Below, one piece after another: positions 30,025 through 38,873 of a stretch of DNA of 64,000 nt (positions within the stretch are counted from its first letter, which is position 1; each line of letters starts with the position of its first letter). A program made the translations under genes and the position numbers. Below the pieces are notes generated by a model. That model was not told the origin of the DNA. It saw nothing but the letters and a program-made list of their open reading frames with translations, and ran no database searches. Source of the DNA: Cellulomonas sp. 73-92 (GTDB lineage Bacteria; Actinomycetota; Actinomycetes; Actinomycetales; Cellulomonadaceae); NCBI RefSeq assembly GCF_001898175.1, contig NZ_MKTH01000002.1, positions 62,001 through 126,000 of the forward strand. The letters run 5' to 3'.

Positions 30025-31854
30025 ATGCCGTCCGACCGTCGCCTGCGCCCCGTGTGGGCCGGCGAGGCGGCGGCCCCCGGCGGGGCGGCGGTGCAGCTGA
30101 GCCTGGACGAGGTCGGCCTGCCGCTGAGCGACGTCACCTTCGTCGTCGTCGACCTCGAGACCACCGGCGGGCGCCCCTCCGACTCCGCGATCACCGAGAT
30201 CGGCGCCGTCAAGGTGCGCGGCGGCGAGGTGCTCGGCGAGTTCCACACGCTGGTGGACCCGGGCGGCCCGGTGCCGCCGTTCATCCAGGTGCTCACGGGG
30301 ATCACCACGACGATGCTCATGGGCGCGCCGCCGATCGAGGAGGTGCTGCCGGCCTTCCTGGAGTGGGCGGCCGGCTCCGTGCTCGTCGCGCACAACGCGC
30401 CGTTCGACGTCGGTTTCCTGCGCGCCGCCGCCGCCTCGATGGGCTACCGGTGGCCCGGCTTCCGCGTCGCGGACACCGTCAAGCTGGCGCGCCGCGCGGT
30501 CACGCGCGACGAGGTGCCCAACTACAAGCTCTCGTCGCTCGCCGCCTTCTTCCGCGCGACCACCACACCGAGCCACCGCGCGCTCGACGACGCCCGCGCC
30601 ACGGTGGACGTGCTGCACGGGATCTTCGCGCGCCTCGGGCCGCTGGGCGTCACCCACCTCGAGGACCTCGAGACGGCGTCCGACCCGGTGCCCCCGGACG
30701 TCCGGCGCAAGCGCACCCTGGCCGACGGCCTGCCGGACTCCCCCGGCGTCTACCTGTTCCGCGGACCGCGCGACGAGGTGCTCTACGTCGGCACGTCCAC
30801 CACGTCGCTGCGCAACCGCGTGCGCTCGTACTTCACGTCGGCCGAGAAGCGGACCCGCATGGTCGAGATGGTGCGGCTGGCCACGCGGGTGGACCCGGTG
30901 CCGTGCGCCACGCCGCTCGAGGCGCGCGTGCGCGAGCTGCGCCTCATCGCCGAGCACTCCCCCCGCTACAACCGCCGTTCGCGCTTCCCGGAGCGGATGC
31001 CCTGGGTGCGCCTGACCAGCGAGCCGTACCCCCGGCTGTCGGTGGTGCGCGAGGTGCGCGACGACCCGGGCTCCGCCTGGATCGGTCCGTTCGCGTCCAT
31101 GGGGGCCGCGCAGCTCGCCGTCGAGGCGCTGCACGAGGCCTTCCCGATCCGGCAGTGCACCAAGCACCTGCCTCTGCGACCGGCCGCCGGGGCGTCGGTG
31201 TGCGTGCTCGGGGAGATCGGCCGGTGCGGCGCGCCGTGCGTCGGGGGCATCGAGCAGGGCGCGTACGACGCGGTCGTGGGCGCCGTCCGGGCGGCCATGA
31301 CGGCGGACCCCGGCCCGCTCGTCGAACGGCTGGCGACGCGGATCCGCACGCTCGTCGCCACGGAACGGTTCGAGGACGCGGCGGCGGTGCGCGACCGGAT
31401 GTCGGCCTTCCTGCGAGGCGCCACGCGCGCCCAGCGCACCGCGCCGATCGCCCGCATCCCCGAGCTCGCGGCGGCGCGCCGGACCGACGACCGCGGCTGG
31501 GAGCTGGTGCTCGTCCGGCACGGGAGGCTCGCCGGCACGGCGCGCGTGGGCCGGCTCGACGACCCGATGCCCGTCATCGCCTCGCTGCGCGCGACGAGCG
31601 AGCACGTGCCGGCGCCGGTCGCTCCCGCCAGCGCCGCCCACCCCGAGGAGACCGACCTGATCCTGGCCTGGCTGGAGCAGCCGGGCGTGCGGGTCGTCGA
31701 CGTCGCCGGCGAGTGGAGCTGCCCGGTGCGCTCGGCGCAGCGCGTGAACCCGGTGGCGGCCGTCGCCCTCGACCTGGCGCTGCCGCGGCCGGGCGCCCGG
31801 GTGGAGGCGGAGCTGGCACCCGTGGTGCCCCTGCGCCCCGCCCGCACGGCATGA
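30025..31854 (+). CDS. DEDD 3'-5' exonuclease fused to UvrC-like GIY-YIG nuclease
   Basis: A 609-residue two-nuclease fusion. Residues 38-200 are a DnaQ-type exonuclease: DLETTGG (43-49), HNAPFD (123-128) and HRALDDA (184-190) supply all acidic and histidine catalytic residues. Residues 235-320 are a GIY-YIG domain (GVYLF, LYVGTS, then the catalytic-arginine region SLRNRVRSYF). After it come a Cys-containing RQCTK...GEIGRCGAPC segment and a UVR-like ERFEDAAAVRDRM, as in the N-terminal half of UvrC. The UvrC RNase H nuclease and HhH domains are missing. It is known as a DEDD exonuclease-GIY-YIG architecture in actinobacteria; the repair pathway is not established. ATG 30025 is fixed by the -10 spacing. 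Confidence 0.88.
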   Translation: MPSDRRLRPVWAGEAAAPGGAAVQLSLDEVGLPLSDVTFVVVDLETTGGRPSDSAITEIGAVKVRGGEVLGEFHTLVDPGGPVPPFIQVLTGITTTMLMGAPPIEEVLPAFLEWAAGSVLVAHNAPFDVGFLRAAAASMGYRWPGFRVADTVKLARRAVTRDEVPNYKLSSLAAFFRATTTPSHRALDDARATVDVLHGIFARLGPLGVTHLEDLETASDPVPPDVRRKRTLADGLPDSPGVYLFRGPRDEVLYVGTSTTSLRNRVRSYFTSAEKRTRMVEMVRLATRVDPVPCATPLEARVRELRLIAEHSPRYNRRSRFPERMPWVRLTSEPYPRLSVVREVRDDPGSAWIGPFASMGAAQLAVEALHEAFPIRQCTKHLPLRPAAGASVCVLGEIGRCGAPCVGGIEQGAYDAVVGAVRAAMTADPGPLVERLATRIRTLVATERFEDAAAVRDRMSAFLRGATRAQRTAPIARIPELAAARRTDDRGWELVLVRHGRLAGTARVGRLDDPMPVIASLRATSEHVPAPVAPASAAHPEETDLILAWLEQPGVRVVDVAGEWSCPVRSAQRVNPVAAVALDLALPRPGARVEAELAPVVPLRPARTA

Positions 31855-31861
31855 TGGCGCC

Positions 31862-32143
31862 ATGCTCACCGCCATCGTGCTCATCGACAGCGACGCCGCC
31901 CGCATCCCGGAGGTGGCGCAGAAGATCTCGGACGTCCCCGGTGTCAGCGAGGTCTACTCGGTCACCGGCGACGTCGACCTCATCGCGTTGGTGCGCGTGC
32001 GGGCGCACGAGGAGCTCGCCGACGTCATCGCCGACCACCTGAGCAAGATCGAGGGCGTGCTGCGCACGCAGACGTACATCGCCTTCAAGACCTACTCGAA
32101 GCACGACCTCGAGGCCGCGTTCTCCATCGGCCTCGAGGACTGA
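31862..32143 (+). CDS. Stand-alone Lrp/AsnC ligand-binding (RAM) protein
   Basis: A 93-residue protein consisting only of the RAM domain of Lrp/AsnC regulators, with no DNA-binding helix-turn-helix. The alpha-beta pattern is clear: MLTAIVLIDSD, then VPGVSEVYSVTGDVDLIALV (20 residues), then KIEGVLRTQTYIAFKTYS. It probably forms oligomers and may bind an amino acid or modulate a full-length Lrp partner. It follows the exonuclease gene by 7 nt, without a clear Shine-Dalgarno, but a CATGAT sequence lies 6 nt before the ATG. It is convergent with trpD (6 bp between stops). Confidence 0.85.
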   Translation: MLTAIVLIDSDAARIPEVAQKISDVPGVSEVYSVTGDVDLIALVRVRAHEELADVIADHLSKIEGVLRTQTYIAFKTYSKHDLEAAFSIGLED

Positions 32144-32149
32144 CCCGCC

Positions 32150-33184
32150 TCAGGCGGTCGTCGCGGCGCGCCAGCGCTCGAGGACGGCCGCCGCGGCGCC
32201 GGAGTCGATGGCCGTCTCGGCCAGCGCGACACCGGCGATCAGCCGCTCCGCCAGCGTGCCCGTGCCGGTCCGCGTCCCGTCGGCCACCAGCCCGGCTGCG
32301 GCGTTGAGCAGCACCGTGCGGCGCACCGGCCCGGCCTCGCCGGCCAGCACGCGCCGCGCGACCGAGGCGTTGTGCACGGCGTCGGCGCCGCGGATGTCCG
32401 CGAGCTCGATCGGCGCGAAGCCGAGGTCGGACCAGTCGACGAGGGACTCGGTGACCGCCCCGTCGCGGACCTCCCAGATCCGCGAGGGCCCGGTGGGTGC
32501 GAGCTCGTCGAGCCCGTCGCGCTCACCGCGGAAGACCAGCGCCGACACGGGCCGGGTCGCCAGCACGCCGGCGACGAGCGCGGCGATCCGGGCATCGGCG
32601 ACGCCGATGGCGGCGGCCTGGGGCTGCGCCGGGTTGGTGAGCGGGCCGAGGAAGTTGAACACCGTCGGCACGCCGATCTCGCCGCGGACCGGGCCGACGA
32701 ACCGCATCGACGGGTGGAACACCCGCGCGAAGCAGAACGTGATGCCGACCTCCGTCGCCAGGGCGGCGACGCGCTCGGGCGGCAGGTCGAGGTTGATGCC
32801 GAGGGCCTCCAGCACGTCGGCCGAGCCGGACGACGACGAGGCGGCGCGGTTGCCGTGCTTGACCACGGTCAGCCCGGCCCCGGCGATGACGAGGGAGGCC
32901 ATCGTCGAGATGTTGACGGTGTGCGCCCGGTCGCCGCCGGTGCCGACGATGTCGACCGAGCGCACCGGGACGGTGAACCGCGCGGCGTGGGCCAGCATCT
33001 CGTCGGCCAGTCCGGTCAGCTCCTCGACCGTCTCGCCCTTGGCCCGCAGGGCGACGAGAAAAGCAGCCTGGCAGGACGGCGGCGCCTCACCGCGCATGAT
33101 CTCGCCCATCGCCCACACCGCCTGCTCGCGCGTCAGGTCCTGGCGCGCGATGAGCGGGGTGAGGACCTGCGGCCAGGTGGTCAT
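32150..33184 (-). CDS. trpD: Anthranilate phosphoribosyltransferase
   Basis: A 344-residue tryptophan-pathway enzyme joining anthranilate to PRPP. The family motifs are all present: GTGGDRAHTVNISTMAS with the pyrophosphate-binding GTGGD, KHGNRAASSSSGSADVLEAL (20 residues) and the anthranilate-binding MRFVGPVRGEIGVPT. No other trp genes are near, so it is a dispersed pathway gene. The ATG at 33184 overlaps the stop of the receiver-domain gene by 4 nt (ATGA), so trpD is translationally coupled to it. Upstream ORF extension belongs to the receiver gene in another frame. Confidence 0.93.
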   Translation of the reverse strand: MTTWPQVLTPLIARQDLTREQAVWAMGEIMRGEAPPSCQAAFLVALRAKGETVEELTGLADEMLAHAARFTVPVRSVDIVGTGGDRAHTVNISTMASLVIAGAGLTVVKHGNRAASSSSGSADVLEALGINLDLPPERVAALATEVGITFCFARVFHPSMRFVGPVRGEIGVPTVFNFLGPLTNPAQPQAAAIGVADARIAALVAGVLATRPVSALVFRGERDGLDELAPTGPSRIWEVRDGAVTESLVDWSDLGFAPIELADIRGADAVHNASVARRVLAGEAGPVRRTVLLNAAAGLVADGTRTGTGTLAERLIAGVALAETAIDSGAAAAVLERWRAATTA

Positions 33185-33597
33185 CGCGACGTGGCGCTCC
33201 CGGCGAGCAGGCCGACGACGGCCTCGCGCACCGCGATCGGGTCCAGGGGCCGGCTCACGGCGGCGTCCGCGTCCGACCACGACGCCAGCCAGGCGTCCTG
33301 CGGCCGGCCCAGGAGCACGAGGATCGGCGGGCAGTCGTACGTCTCCTCCTTGAGCTGGCGCGAGAGGCCCATGCCGCCGACCTTGTCGGCCTCGCCGTCG
33401 AGGATCAGCAGGTCCGGGCCCCCGGCCTGGACGCGCTGGATGACCTCGTCGGCGGTCGCCGCCTCGAGCCAGGTGATGTCCGGTGCACCCCGCTCGAGCC
33501 GGCGCCCGATGGCGAGGCGCACCTGCGCGCGCGCGTCCACGTCGTCGCTGTACAGCAGGATCGTCGGCCCGGTCGGCTCGATCAGCTCGCTCTCCAC
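33181..33597 (-). CDS. Receiver-only (CheY-like) protein, atypical
   Basis: A 138-residue single response-regulator receiver domain without output domain. Strand 1 with acidic residues is TILLYSDDVD, and the phosphoacceptor Asp is in PDLLILDGEADKVGGMGL. The conserved Thr/Ser after strand 4 is missing (PILVLLGRP) and the conserved Lys after strand 5 is Arg (SRPLDP), so phosphorylation-driven switching is doubtful. The GTG at 33597 is 4 nt after GAGGGG. It is immediately upstream of and overlapping trpD, and divergent from the ctaE operon. It may act as a protein-protein adaptor; function unknown. Confidence 0.75.
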   Translation of the reverse strand: MESELIEPTGPTILLYSDDVDARAQVRLAIGRRLERGAPDITWLEAATADEVIQRVQAGGPDLLILDGEADKVGGMGLSRQLKEETYDCPPILVLLGRPQDAWLASWSDADAAVSRPLDPIAVREAVVGLLAGSATSR

Positions 33598-33766
33598 TGC
33601 GCCCCTCTTCGGTCGTTCGTCGACTGCACGCCTGTGACTGCACGCATCTTGGCACGTCCGCCCGTGCCGGCGGTGGCCGCGCCGAGCCCGCGGGCGACGG
33701 GCGACGACCTGACACATCGCGATCGAATGTCATGGGTCTTAGGGCCCATCAACACCCCTGATCGGC

Positions 33767-33772
33767 CATAAT
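33767..33772 (+). promoter_or_regulatory. -10 element of the ctaE-qcrCAB operon
   Basis: CATAAT, one mismatch from TATAAT, followed by 7 nt and the GTG at 33780; it overlaps the alternative ATG at 33771, which argues against that ATG. Confidence 0.5.
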
Positions 33773-33779
33773 GGCGAAC

Positions 33780-34418
33780 GTGTCGACCGCCACGGCCTCC
33801 TCCAGGACAGCGCCCCACGTGACCGTCAGCCGGCCCAACCCGGTGTCGGTCGGCACGATCGTGTGGCTCGCGTCCGAGCTGATGTTCTTCGCGGGGCTGT
33901 TCGCGATGTACTTCTCGACGCGCGCGGCCGTCCCCGAGGTGTGGGCCCGCGACACCGTCCACCTCAACGTGCTGTTCGGCTCGATCAACACGACGGTCCT
34001 CGTGCTCTCGTCGGTCACGTGCCAGATGGGCGTGTGGGCGGCCGAGCGGTTCCAGCCCGCGCGCACCGGTGCGCTGTGGCAGGTGGGCCGCTGGGGCCTG
34101 CACGAGTGGATCACGCTGACGTACCTCATGGGCGCGTTCTTCATCGGCGGCCAGATCTTCGAGTACGCCGGCCTCGTCCACGAGGGCATCACGATCTCGT
34201 CGACCCCGTTCGGGTCCGTGTTCTACCTCGCCACCGGGTTCCACGGCCTGCACGTGCTCGGCGGGCTCATCGCCTTCCTCTTCCTCCTCGGCCGTTCGTT
34301 CGCCGCCAAGCGGTTCGGCGCCCACGAGGCCACCACCGCGGTCGTGACGTCGTACTACTGGCACTTCGTCGACGTCGTCTGGATCGCGCTGTTCTCGATG
34401 ATCTACCTGGTGAAATGA
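33780..34418 (+). CDS. ctaE: Cytochrome aa3 oxidase subunit III
   Basis: A 212-residue, five-helix membrane subunit of the aa3-type cytochrome c oxidase. It is recognisable from [20 protein letters not shown] (20 residues), AVPEVW, the central [20 protein letters not shown] (20 residues), [19 protein letters not shown] and the C-terminal [14 protein letters not shown]. The start is set at GTG 33780 from the -10 spacing; the ATG at 33771 adds three residues. It is first in ctaE-qcrC-qcrA-qcrB, the standard actinobacterial order in which oxidase subunit III is expressed with the bc1 complex of the supercomplex. Confidence 0.92.
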   Translation: MSTATASSRTAPHVTVSRPNPVSVGTIVWLASELMFFAGLFAMYFSTRAAVPEVWARDTVHLNVLFGSINTTVLVLSSVTCQMGVWAAERFQPARTGALWQVGRWGLHEWITLTYLMGAFFIGGQIFEYAGLVHEGITISSTPFGSVFYLATGFHGLHVLGGLIAFLFLLGRSFAAKRFGAHEATTAVVTSYYWHFVDVVWIALFSMIYLVK

Positions 34419-34444
34419 CGACCGAGCGAGACGAGGTCCGACAC

Positions 34445-35230
34445 GTGAAGTCACTCGCGGCCCGGCGGCACGACCGGAGGGCGCCGATCGTCCTGCTGGC
34501 GTTGGCGCTGGTCCTCACGGGCGCCCTGTACGCCGTGCTGGCGGCGCCGAGCCGGGCGGACGCCGCCCCGGTGACGACGCAGGCCGACGCGCAGGCCGGC
34601 GAGAAGCTGTTCCAGGCGAACTGCGCCACGTGCCACGGCATGGGCGCCGTCGGCACGTCCGTCGCGCCGTCGCTCGTCGGCGTCGGCGCCGCCGCGGTCG
34701 ACTTCCAGGTCGGCACCGGCCGGATGCCGCTGACCATGAGCGGCCCGCAGGCGCAGGTCAAGCCCGTGCAGTTCACGCCGGACCAGATCTCCCAGCTCGC
34801 CGCCTACGTCGCGGGCCTCGGCCCGGGCCCGGAGATCCCGACCGCCGACATGGTCGACCCGAGCAAGGGCGACCCGGCCACCGGCATGGCGATCTTCCGC
34901 ACCAACTGCGCCATGTGCCACAACGCGGTCGGCGCCGGCGGCTCGCTGACGCAGGGCAAGTTCGCCCCCAACCTGTGGCAGACGACGCCGACGCACCTCT
35001 ACGAGGCGATGCTCACTGGGCCGCAGTCGATGCCGGTGTTCAACGACGCGAACATCACCCCCCAGGAGAAGCGTGACGTGATCGCGTTCATCAGCCAGCA
35101 GGGCGGCACGCAGCCCGGTGGCCTGGACCTCGGCTCCCTCGGCCCCGTCAGCGAGGGCCTGTGGGCGTGGGTCGTCGGGCTGGGCCTGCTCATCGGCGCG
35201 GCCGTCTGGATCGGGGCGAAGTCCTCGTGA
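34445..35230 (+). CDS. qcrC: Dihaem cytochrome c subunit of the bcc complex
   Basis: A 261-residue membrane-bound dihaem cytochrome c that carries electrons directly from QcrB/QcrA to the CuA site of the oxidase in the bcc:aa3 supercomplex, replacing soluble cytochrome c. An N-terminal hydrophobic segment (about 15-35) leads to two haem c domains with CATCH (60-64) and CAMCH (155-159). A C-terminal membrane anchor (about 238-256) follows. GTG 34445 has GAGG 8 nt upstream; an ATG at 34415 overlapping the ctaE stop (ATGA) is the alternative and would add ten residues. The stop overlaps the next gene by 4 nt. Confidence 0.92.
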   Translation: MKSLAARRHDRRAPIVLLALALVLTGALYAVLAAPSRADAAPVTTQADAQAGEKLFQANCATCHGMGAVGTSVAPSLVGVGAAAVDFQVGTGRMPLTMSGPQAQVKPVQFTPDQISQLAAYVAGLGPGPEIPTADMVDPSKGDPATGMAIFRTNCAMCHNAVGAGGSLTQGKFAPNLWQTTPTHLYEAMLTGPQSMPVFNDANITPQEKRDVIAFISQQGGTQPGGLDLGSLGPVSEGLWAWVVGLGLLIGAAVWIGAKSS

Positions 35231-36258
35231 GCCAGGTCGACAACTACCAGGGCCCCACCGGCAACCTCCCCGACGGGCACGGGCGGGCGCCGGAGCGGTT
35301 CGAGAACCCGGGCCTGCCGGCGCACAAGCCTCGCCTCGGTGACGTCGACCCCAAGGTCGACAAGCGCCGGCAGCGGATCGTGCTCGCGCTCTTCGGGGTC
35401 TCGACCCTCGGCACCATCGGCTTCCTCGTCGCCTACTTCGCCCTGCCGACCGGCCGCGACGTCGCGACGATCCACCGCTCCAACCTGTGGCTCGGCCTCG
35501 GGCTGGCGGCCTCGCTCCTGGGCATCGGCCTCGCGGCGATCCAGTGGGCGAAGTCGATCATGAACAACGAGGAGAAGGTCGAGGAGCGCCACCCGATGGC
35601 CTCCCGGCCCGAGGTGCGCGAGGCCGCCGTCCGCAACCTCGCCGAGGGCGCCAAGGACTCCGGGATCAGCCGGCGCGGCCTGCTCAAGAGCGCCGTCGTC
35701 GGTTCGCTCGCACTGTTCCCGCTGACGATCGCCGTGCCCCTCATCGGCGAGATCGGCGGCGACTGGAACGTCGGCAAGCTCAAGCACACGATGTGGAAGA
35801 AGGGCCTGCGCCTGACGATCGACCCGTCCGGCCGGCCGATCAAGGCCTCGGACGTCACCATCGGCTCGGTGTTCCACGTCATCCCCGACGGACTCGACAA
35901 GACACCCGACCCGCTGGAGGAGAAGGCGAAGGCCGTCGTCCTCGTCGTCCGCCTCGACCCGCAGGTCGTCAAGTCCGAGCAGATCCCCGGCGCCTCCTAC
36001 CAGGGCATCTTCGCCTTCTCGAAGATCTGCACCCACGTCGGCTGCCCCGTCGCGCTGTACGAGCAGCAGACCCACCATCTGCTGTGCCCGTGCCACCAGT
36101 CGACGTTCGACGTCGCCGACGGCGCGCGCGTGATCTTCGGGCCGGCGAAGCGGCCGCTGCCGCAGCTGCCGATCACCGTCGACGACCAGGGCTACCTCGT
36201 CGCCCAGTCCGACTTCACCCAGCCCGTCGGCCCGAGCTTCTGGGAGCGGCTGCGATGA
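35227..36258 (+). CDS. qcrA: Rieske [2Fe-2S] subunit of the bcc complex
   Basis: A 343-residue iron-sulfur protein passing electrons from quinol to cytochrome cc. The actinobacterial type is recognisable by three N-terminal membrane helices (about 50-72, 85-107 and 150-172) rather than one. The cluster motifs are CTHVGC (268-273) and CPCH (287-290), giving two Cys and two His ligands plus the usual second cysteines for a disulfide. GTG 35227 overlaps the qcrC stop by 4 nt (GTGA), and its own stop overlaps qcrB by 4 nt, so all three genes are coupled. Confidence 0.93.
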   Translation: MSQVDNYQGPTGNLPDGHGRAPERFENPGLPAHKPRLGDVDPKVDKRRQRIVLALFGVSTLGTIGFLVAYFALPTGRDVATIHRSNLWLGLGLAASLLGIGLAAIQWAKSIMNNEEKVEERHPMASRPEVREAAVRNLAEGAKDSGISRRGLLKSAVVGSLALFPLTIAVPLIGEIGGDWNVGKLKHTMWKKGLRLTIDPSGRPIKASDVTIGSVFHVIPDGLDKTPDPLEEKAKAVVLVVRLDPQVVKSEQIPGASYQGIFAFSKICTHVGCPVALYEQQTHHLLCPCHQSTFDVADGARVIFGPAKRPLPQLPITVDDQGYLVAQSDFTQPVGPSFWERLR

Positions 36259-37952
36259 CCACCACCACGCCTCCGGCAACGCCCACCGGCAAGGCCGCCG
36301 CCGCCACGGCCGACTGGCTCGACCAGCGCACCGGCATCGGCGTCGCGGTCAAGGGCCTCGCGCGCAAGCTGTTCCCCGAGCACTGGTCGTTCATGCTCGG
36401 CGAGATCGCGCTCTACTCGTTCATCACGCTGCTGCTGTCCGGCGTGTTCCTCACGATGTTCTTCGTCCCGAGCGCCGACGAGGTGACCTACAACGGGCCG
36501 TGGTCCGCGCTGCAGGGCACCTCGATGTCGGCGGCGTTCGCGTCCACCCTCAAGCTGAGCTTCGAGGTGCGCGGCGGCCTGCTCATGCGCCAGGTGCACC
36601 ACTGGGCGGCGCTGATCTTCCTCGCGGCGATCGTCACCCACATGATGCGGGTGTTCTTCACGGGCGCGTTCCGCAAGCCGCGCGAGATCAACTGGGTCAT
36701 CGGCTTCGTCCTGCTCACCCTGGGCCTGGCCGCCGGGTTCTCCGGCTACTCGCTGCCCGACGACGTGCTCTCCGGCAACGGCCTGCGGATCACCGACGGC
36801 CTCATCCGCGGAATCCCGATCATCGGCACGTACATGTCGTACTTCGTGTTCGGCGGCGAGTTCCCCGGCACCGCCCTCATCCCCCGGCTGTTCACGGTGC
36901 ACGTGCTGCTGGTGCCGGGCGCCATCCTGGCGCTCGTCGGGCTGCACCTGGCCCTCGTGTTCCTCCACAAGCACACGCAGTTCCCGGGCTCCGGGCGGAC
37001 GAACAACAACGTCGTCGGCTACCCGCTGTTCCCCGTGTACACGGCCAAGGCCGGCGGGTTCTTCTTCATCGTCTTCGGCGTCATCGCCCTCATGGGCGCC
37101 GCGATGCAGATCAACCCCGTGTGGAACTACGGCCCGTACGACCCGGCGCCGGTCTCGGCCGGCGCCCAGCCCGACTGGTACATGCTCTTCCTCGAGGGGT
37201 CGCTGCGCCTGACACCCGGCCAGCTCGAGGTGGTGCTCGGCAACTTCACGGTGCCGCTCAACGTGCTGATCCCCGGGCTGGTGATCCCGCTGCTGCTCCT
37301 CGGGCCGCTGGCGGTCTACCCGTTCCTCGAGGCGTACGCGACGGGCGACAAGCGCGAGCACCACCTGCTGGACCGGCCGCGCAACGCGCCGTTCCGCACC
37401 GCCTTCGGGATCTCGATCCTCTCGGCCTTCTTCGTGCTCGTCCTCGGCGGGTCGAACGACCTCCTGGCCACCCATTTCCACCTGTCGCTCAACGACATCA
37501 CGTGGACGCTGCGGTTCGCCTTCTTCCTCGTGCCGCCGATCGTGTTCGCCGTGACCCGCCGGGTGTGCCTGGCGCTGCAGCGCAAGGACCGGGAGCTCGT
37601 GCTCCACGGCCACGAGTCGGGCCGGATCGTGCGGTTCGCCTCCGGCGAGTACGTCGAGGTGCACACGCCGCTCGACGAGGACGAGCGGTGGATCCGCGTG
37701 CAGCACGAGCCGATCCGGCCCGTGCAGATCGCACCGGGCGAGGACTCGCGCGGCGTGCGACGGAAGGGCTACAAGTCCGACCTGCGCCGCCAGCGGGTGT
37801 CCCGGCTGTTCTTCGAGACCCGCGTCGAGCCGGTGACGCCGGCCGAGTACGCGGCCGCCCAGGAGCACCTCGCGGTGACCGCCGGGCACGGGGACGGGGC
37901 TCGTGAGCAGATCGGCGCGGGCACCGGACCGGAGCGCATTTCGCACTCCTGA
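36255..37952 (+). CDS. qcrB: Cytochrome b subunit of the bcc complex
   Basis: A 565-residue integral membrane protein with two b haems that oxidises menaquinol. The b-haem histidine helices are seen in MRQVHHWAALIFLAAIVTHM (20 residues) and in the RLFTVHVLLVPGAI...HLALVFLHKH region. The quinol-site motif appears as PDWYMLFLEG. A long hydrophilic C-terminal extension of about 150 residues (RKDRELVLHGHESGR onward) is typical of actinobacterial QcrB. ATG 36255 overlaps qcrA by 4 nt. It is the last gene of the operon. Confidence 0.94.
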   Translation: MTTTTPPATPTGKAAAATADWLDQRTGIGVAVKGLARKLFPEHWSFMLGEIALYSFITLLLSGVFLTMFFVPSADEVTYNGPWSALQGTSMSAAFASTLKLSFEVRGGLLMRQVHHWAALIFLAAIVTHMMRVFFTGAFRKPREINWVIGFVLLTLGLAAGFSGYSLPDDVLSGNGLRITDGLIRGIPIIGTYMSYFVFGGEFPGTALIPRLFTVHVLLVPGAILALVGLHLALVFLHKHTQFPGSGRTNNNVVGYPLFPVYTAKAGGFFFIVFGVIALMGAAMQINPVWNYGPYDPAPVSAGAQPDWYMLFLEGSLRLTPGQLEVVLGNFTVPLNVLIPGLVIPLLLLGPLAVYPFLEAYATGDKREHHLLDRPRNAPFRTAFGISILSAFFVLVLGGSNDLLATHFHLSLNDITWTLRFAFFLVPPIVFAVTRRVCLALQRKDRELVLHGHESGRIVRFASGEYVEVHTPLDEDERWIRVQHEPIRPVQIAPGEDSRGVRRKGYKSDLRRQRVSRLFFETRVEPVTPAEYAAAQEHLAVTAGHGDGAREQIGAGTGPERISHS

Positions 37953-38010
37953 CGTGCGGAATCATCCGCGGCGAGCCGCGGTTGCACCGATGGGCGTGCC
38001 GCGCCGACGC

Positions 38011-38029
38011 GTGGTACCACTGACAGTGG
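38011..38029. promoter_or_regulatory. Overlapping palindromes upstream of sodA
   Basis: GTGGTACCAC (38011-38020) is a perfect 10-bp palindrome; CCACTG-A-CAGTGG (38017-38029) is a perfect 6-1-6 inverted repeat sharing CCAC with it. The two structures are mutually exclusive as RNA. They lie about 90-107 bp before the sodA start and could be an operator or leader structure. The rest of the 37953-38117 gap shows only the ribosome site. Confidence 0.4.
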
Positions 38030-38117
38030 CCCGCCGGCGGAGAACCGCGGCCGGCGACGCCCCGCACGAGACCTCGTCATGGCAGAACGCCGTGACCGGA
38101 CTGCAGGAGAGGCACTG

Positions 38118-38738
38118 ATGGCTGACTACACCCTTCCGGACCTGCCCTACGACTACGCGGCGCTCGAGCCGCACATCTCCGGCCGGATCATGGAGCTGCA
38201 CCACGACAAGCACCACGCGGCGTACGTCACGGGCGCGAACACGGCGCTGGAGAAGCTCGCCGACGCCCGGGACAAGGGTGACCTGGCGGCCGTCAACCTC
38301 CACGAGAAGAACCTGGCCTTCAACCTGGGCGGCCACGCGAACCACTCGGTGTTCTGGCAGAACCTGTCCCCCGAGGGCGGCGAGCGTCCGGACGGCGAGC
38401 TCGGCGCGGCGATCGACGAGTTCTTCGGCTCGTTCGAGAAGTTCCAGGCGCACTTCGCCGCCAACGCCACCGGCATCCAGGGGTCCGGCTGGTCGATCCT
38501 CGCGTGGGACACGCTGGGCTCGAAGCTCGTCGTGTTCCAGCTGTACGACCAGCAGTCGAACGTCCCCCTCGGCGTGGTGCCGATCACCGTGCTCGACATG
38601 TGGGAGCACGCGTTCTACCTGGACTACCTCAACGTCAAGGCCGACTACGTCAAGGCGTGGTGGAACATCGTGAACTGGCAGGACGCCGCCGCGCGGTTCG
38701 CCCGTGCCCGCGCCACCAGCCTCATCCTGCCCGCCTGA
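38118..38738 (+). CDS. sodA: Superoxide dismutase, Mn/Fe family
   Basis: A 206-residue cytosolic enzyme converting superoxide to hydrogen peroxide and oxygen. The metal ligands are in place: His28 (ELHHDKHH), His76 ([10 protein letters not shown]), Asp160 and His164 ([12 protein letters not shown]). [10 protein letters not shown] and a Gln-containing DQQSNVPLG near 144-152 favour manganese, though metal choice cannot be settled from sequence. The ATG has AGGAGAGG upstream; the in-frame ATG at 38079 has none. Placed directly after the bcc genes, it fits protection against respiratory superoxide. A terminator follows at 38764. Confidence 0.93.
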   Translation: MADYTLPDLPYDYAALEPHISGRIMELHHDKHHAAYVTGANTALEKLADARDKGDLAAVNLHEKNLAFNLGGHANHSVFWQNLSPEGGERPDGELGAAIDEFFGSFEKFQAHFAANATGIQGSGWSILAWDTLGSKLVVFQLYDQQSNVPLGVVPITVLDMWEHAFYLDYLNVKADYVKAWWNIVNWQDAAARFARARATSLILPA

Positions 38739-38763
38739 CCTGGCGGCACCACCGTCCCGAGAC

Positions 38764-38801
38764 GTCCGGGCGGGCGGGGCCTCGGCCTTGCCTGCCCGGA
38801 C
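38764..38801 (+). terminator. Terminator after sodA
   Basis: A 12-bp stem (GTCCGGGCGGGC at 38764-38775 with 38790-38801) containing one G.U pair, loop 14 nt, 25 nt after the sodA stop. Confidence 0.65.
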
Positions 38802-38873
38802 CTTGAGCTGTGCACGTCAGCTGGTGCGCGGTGCGTCACCAGGAGCGAGTCGCAACGGCTGTGCCGGTCACCG

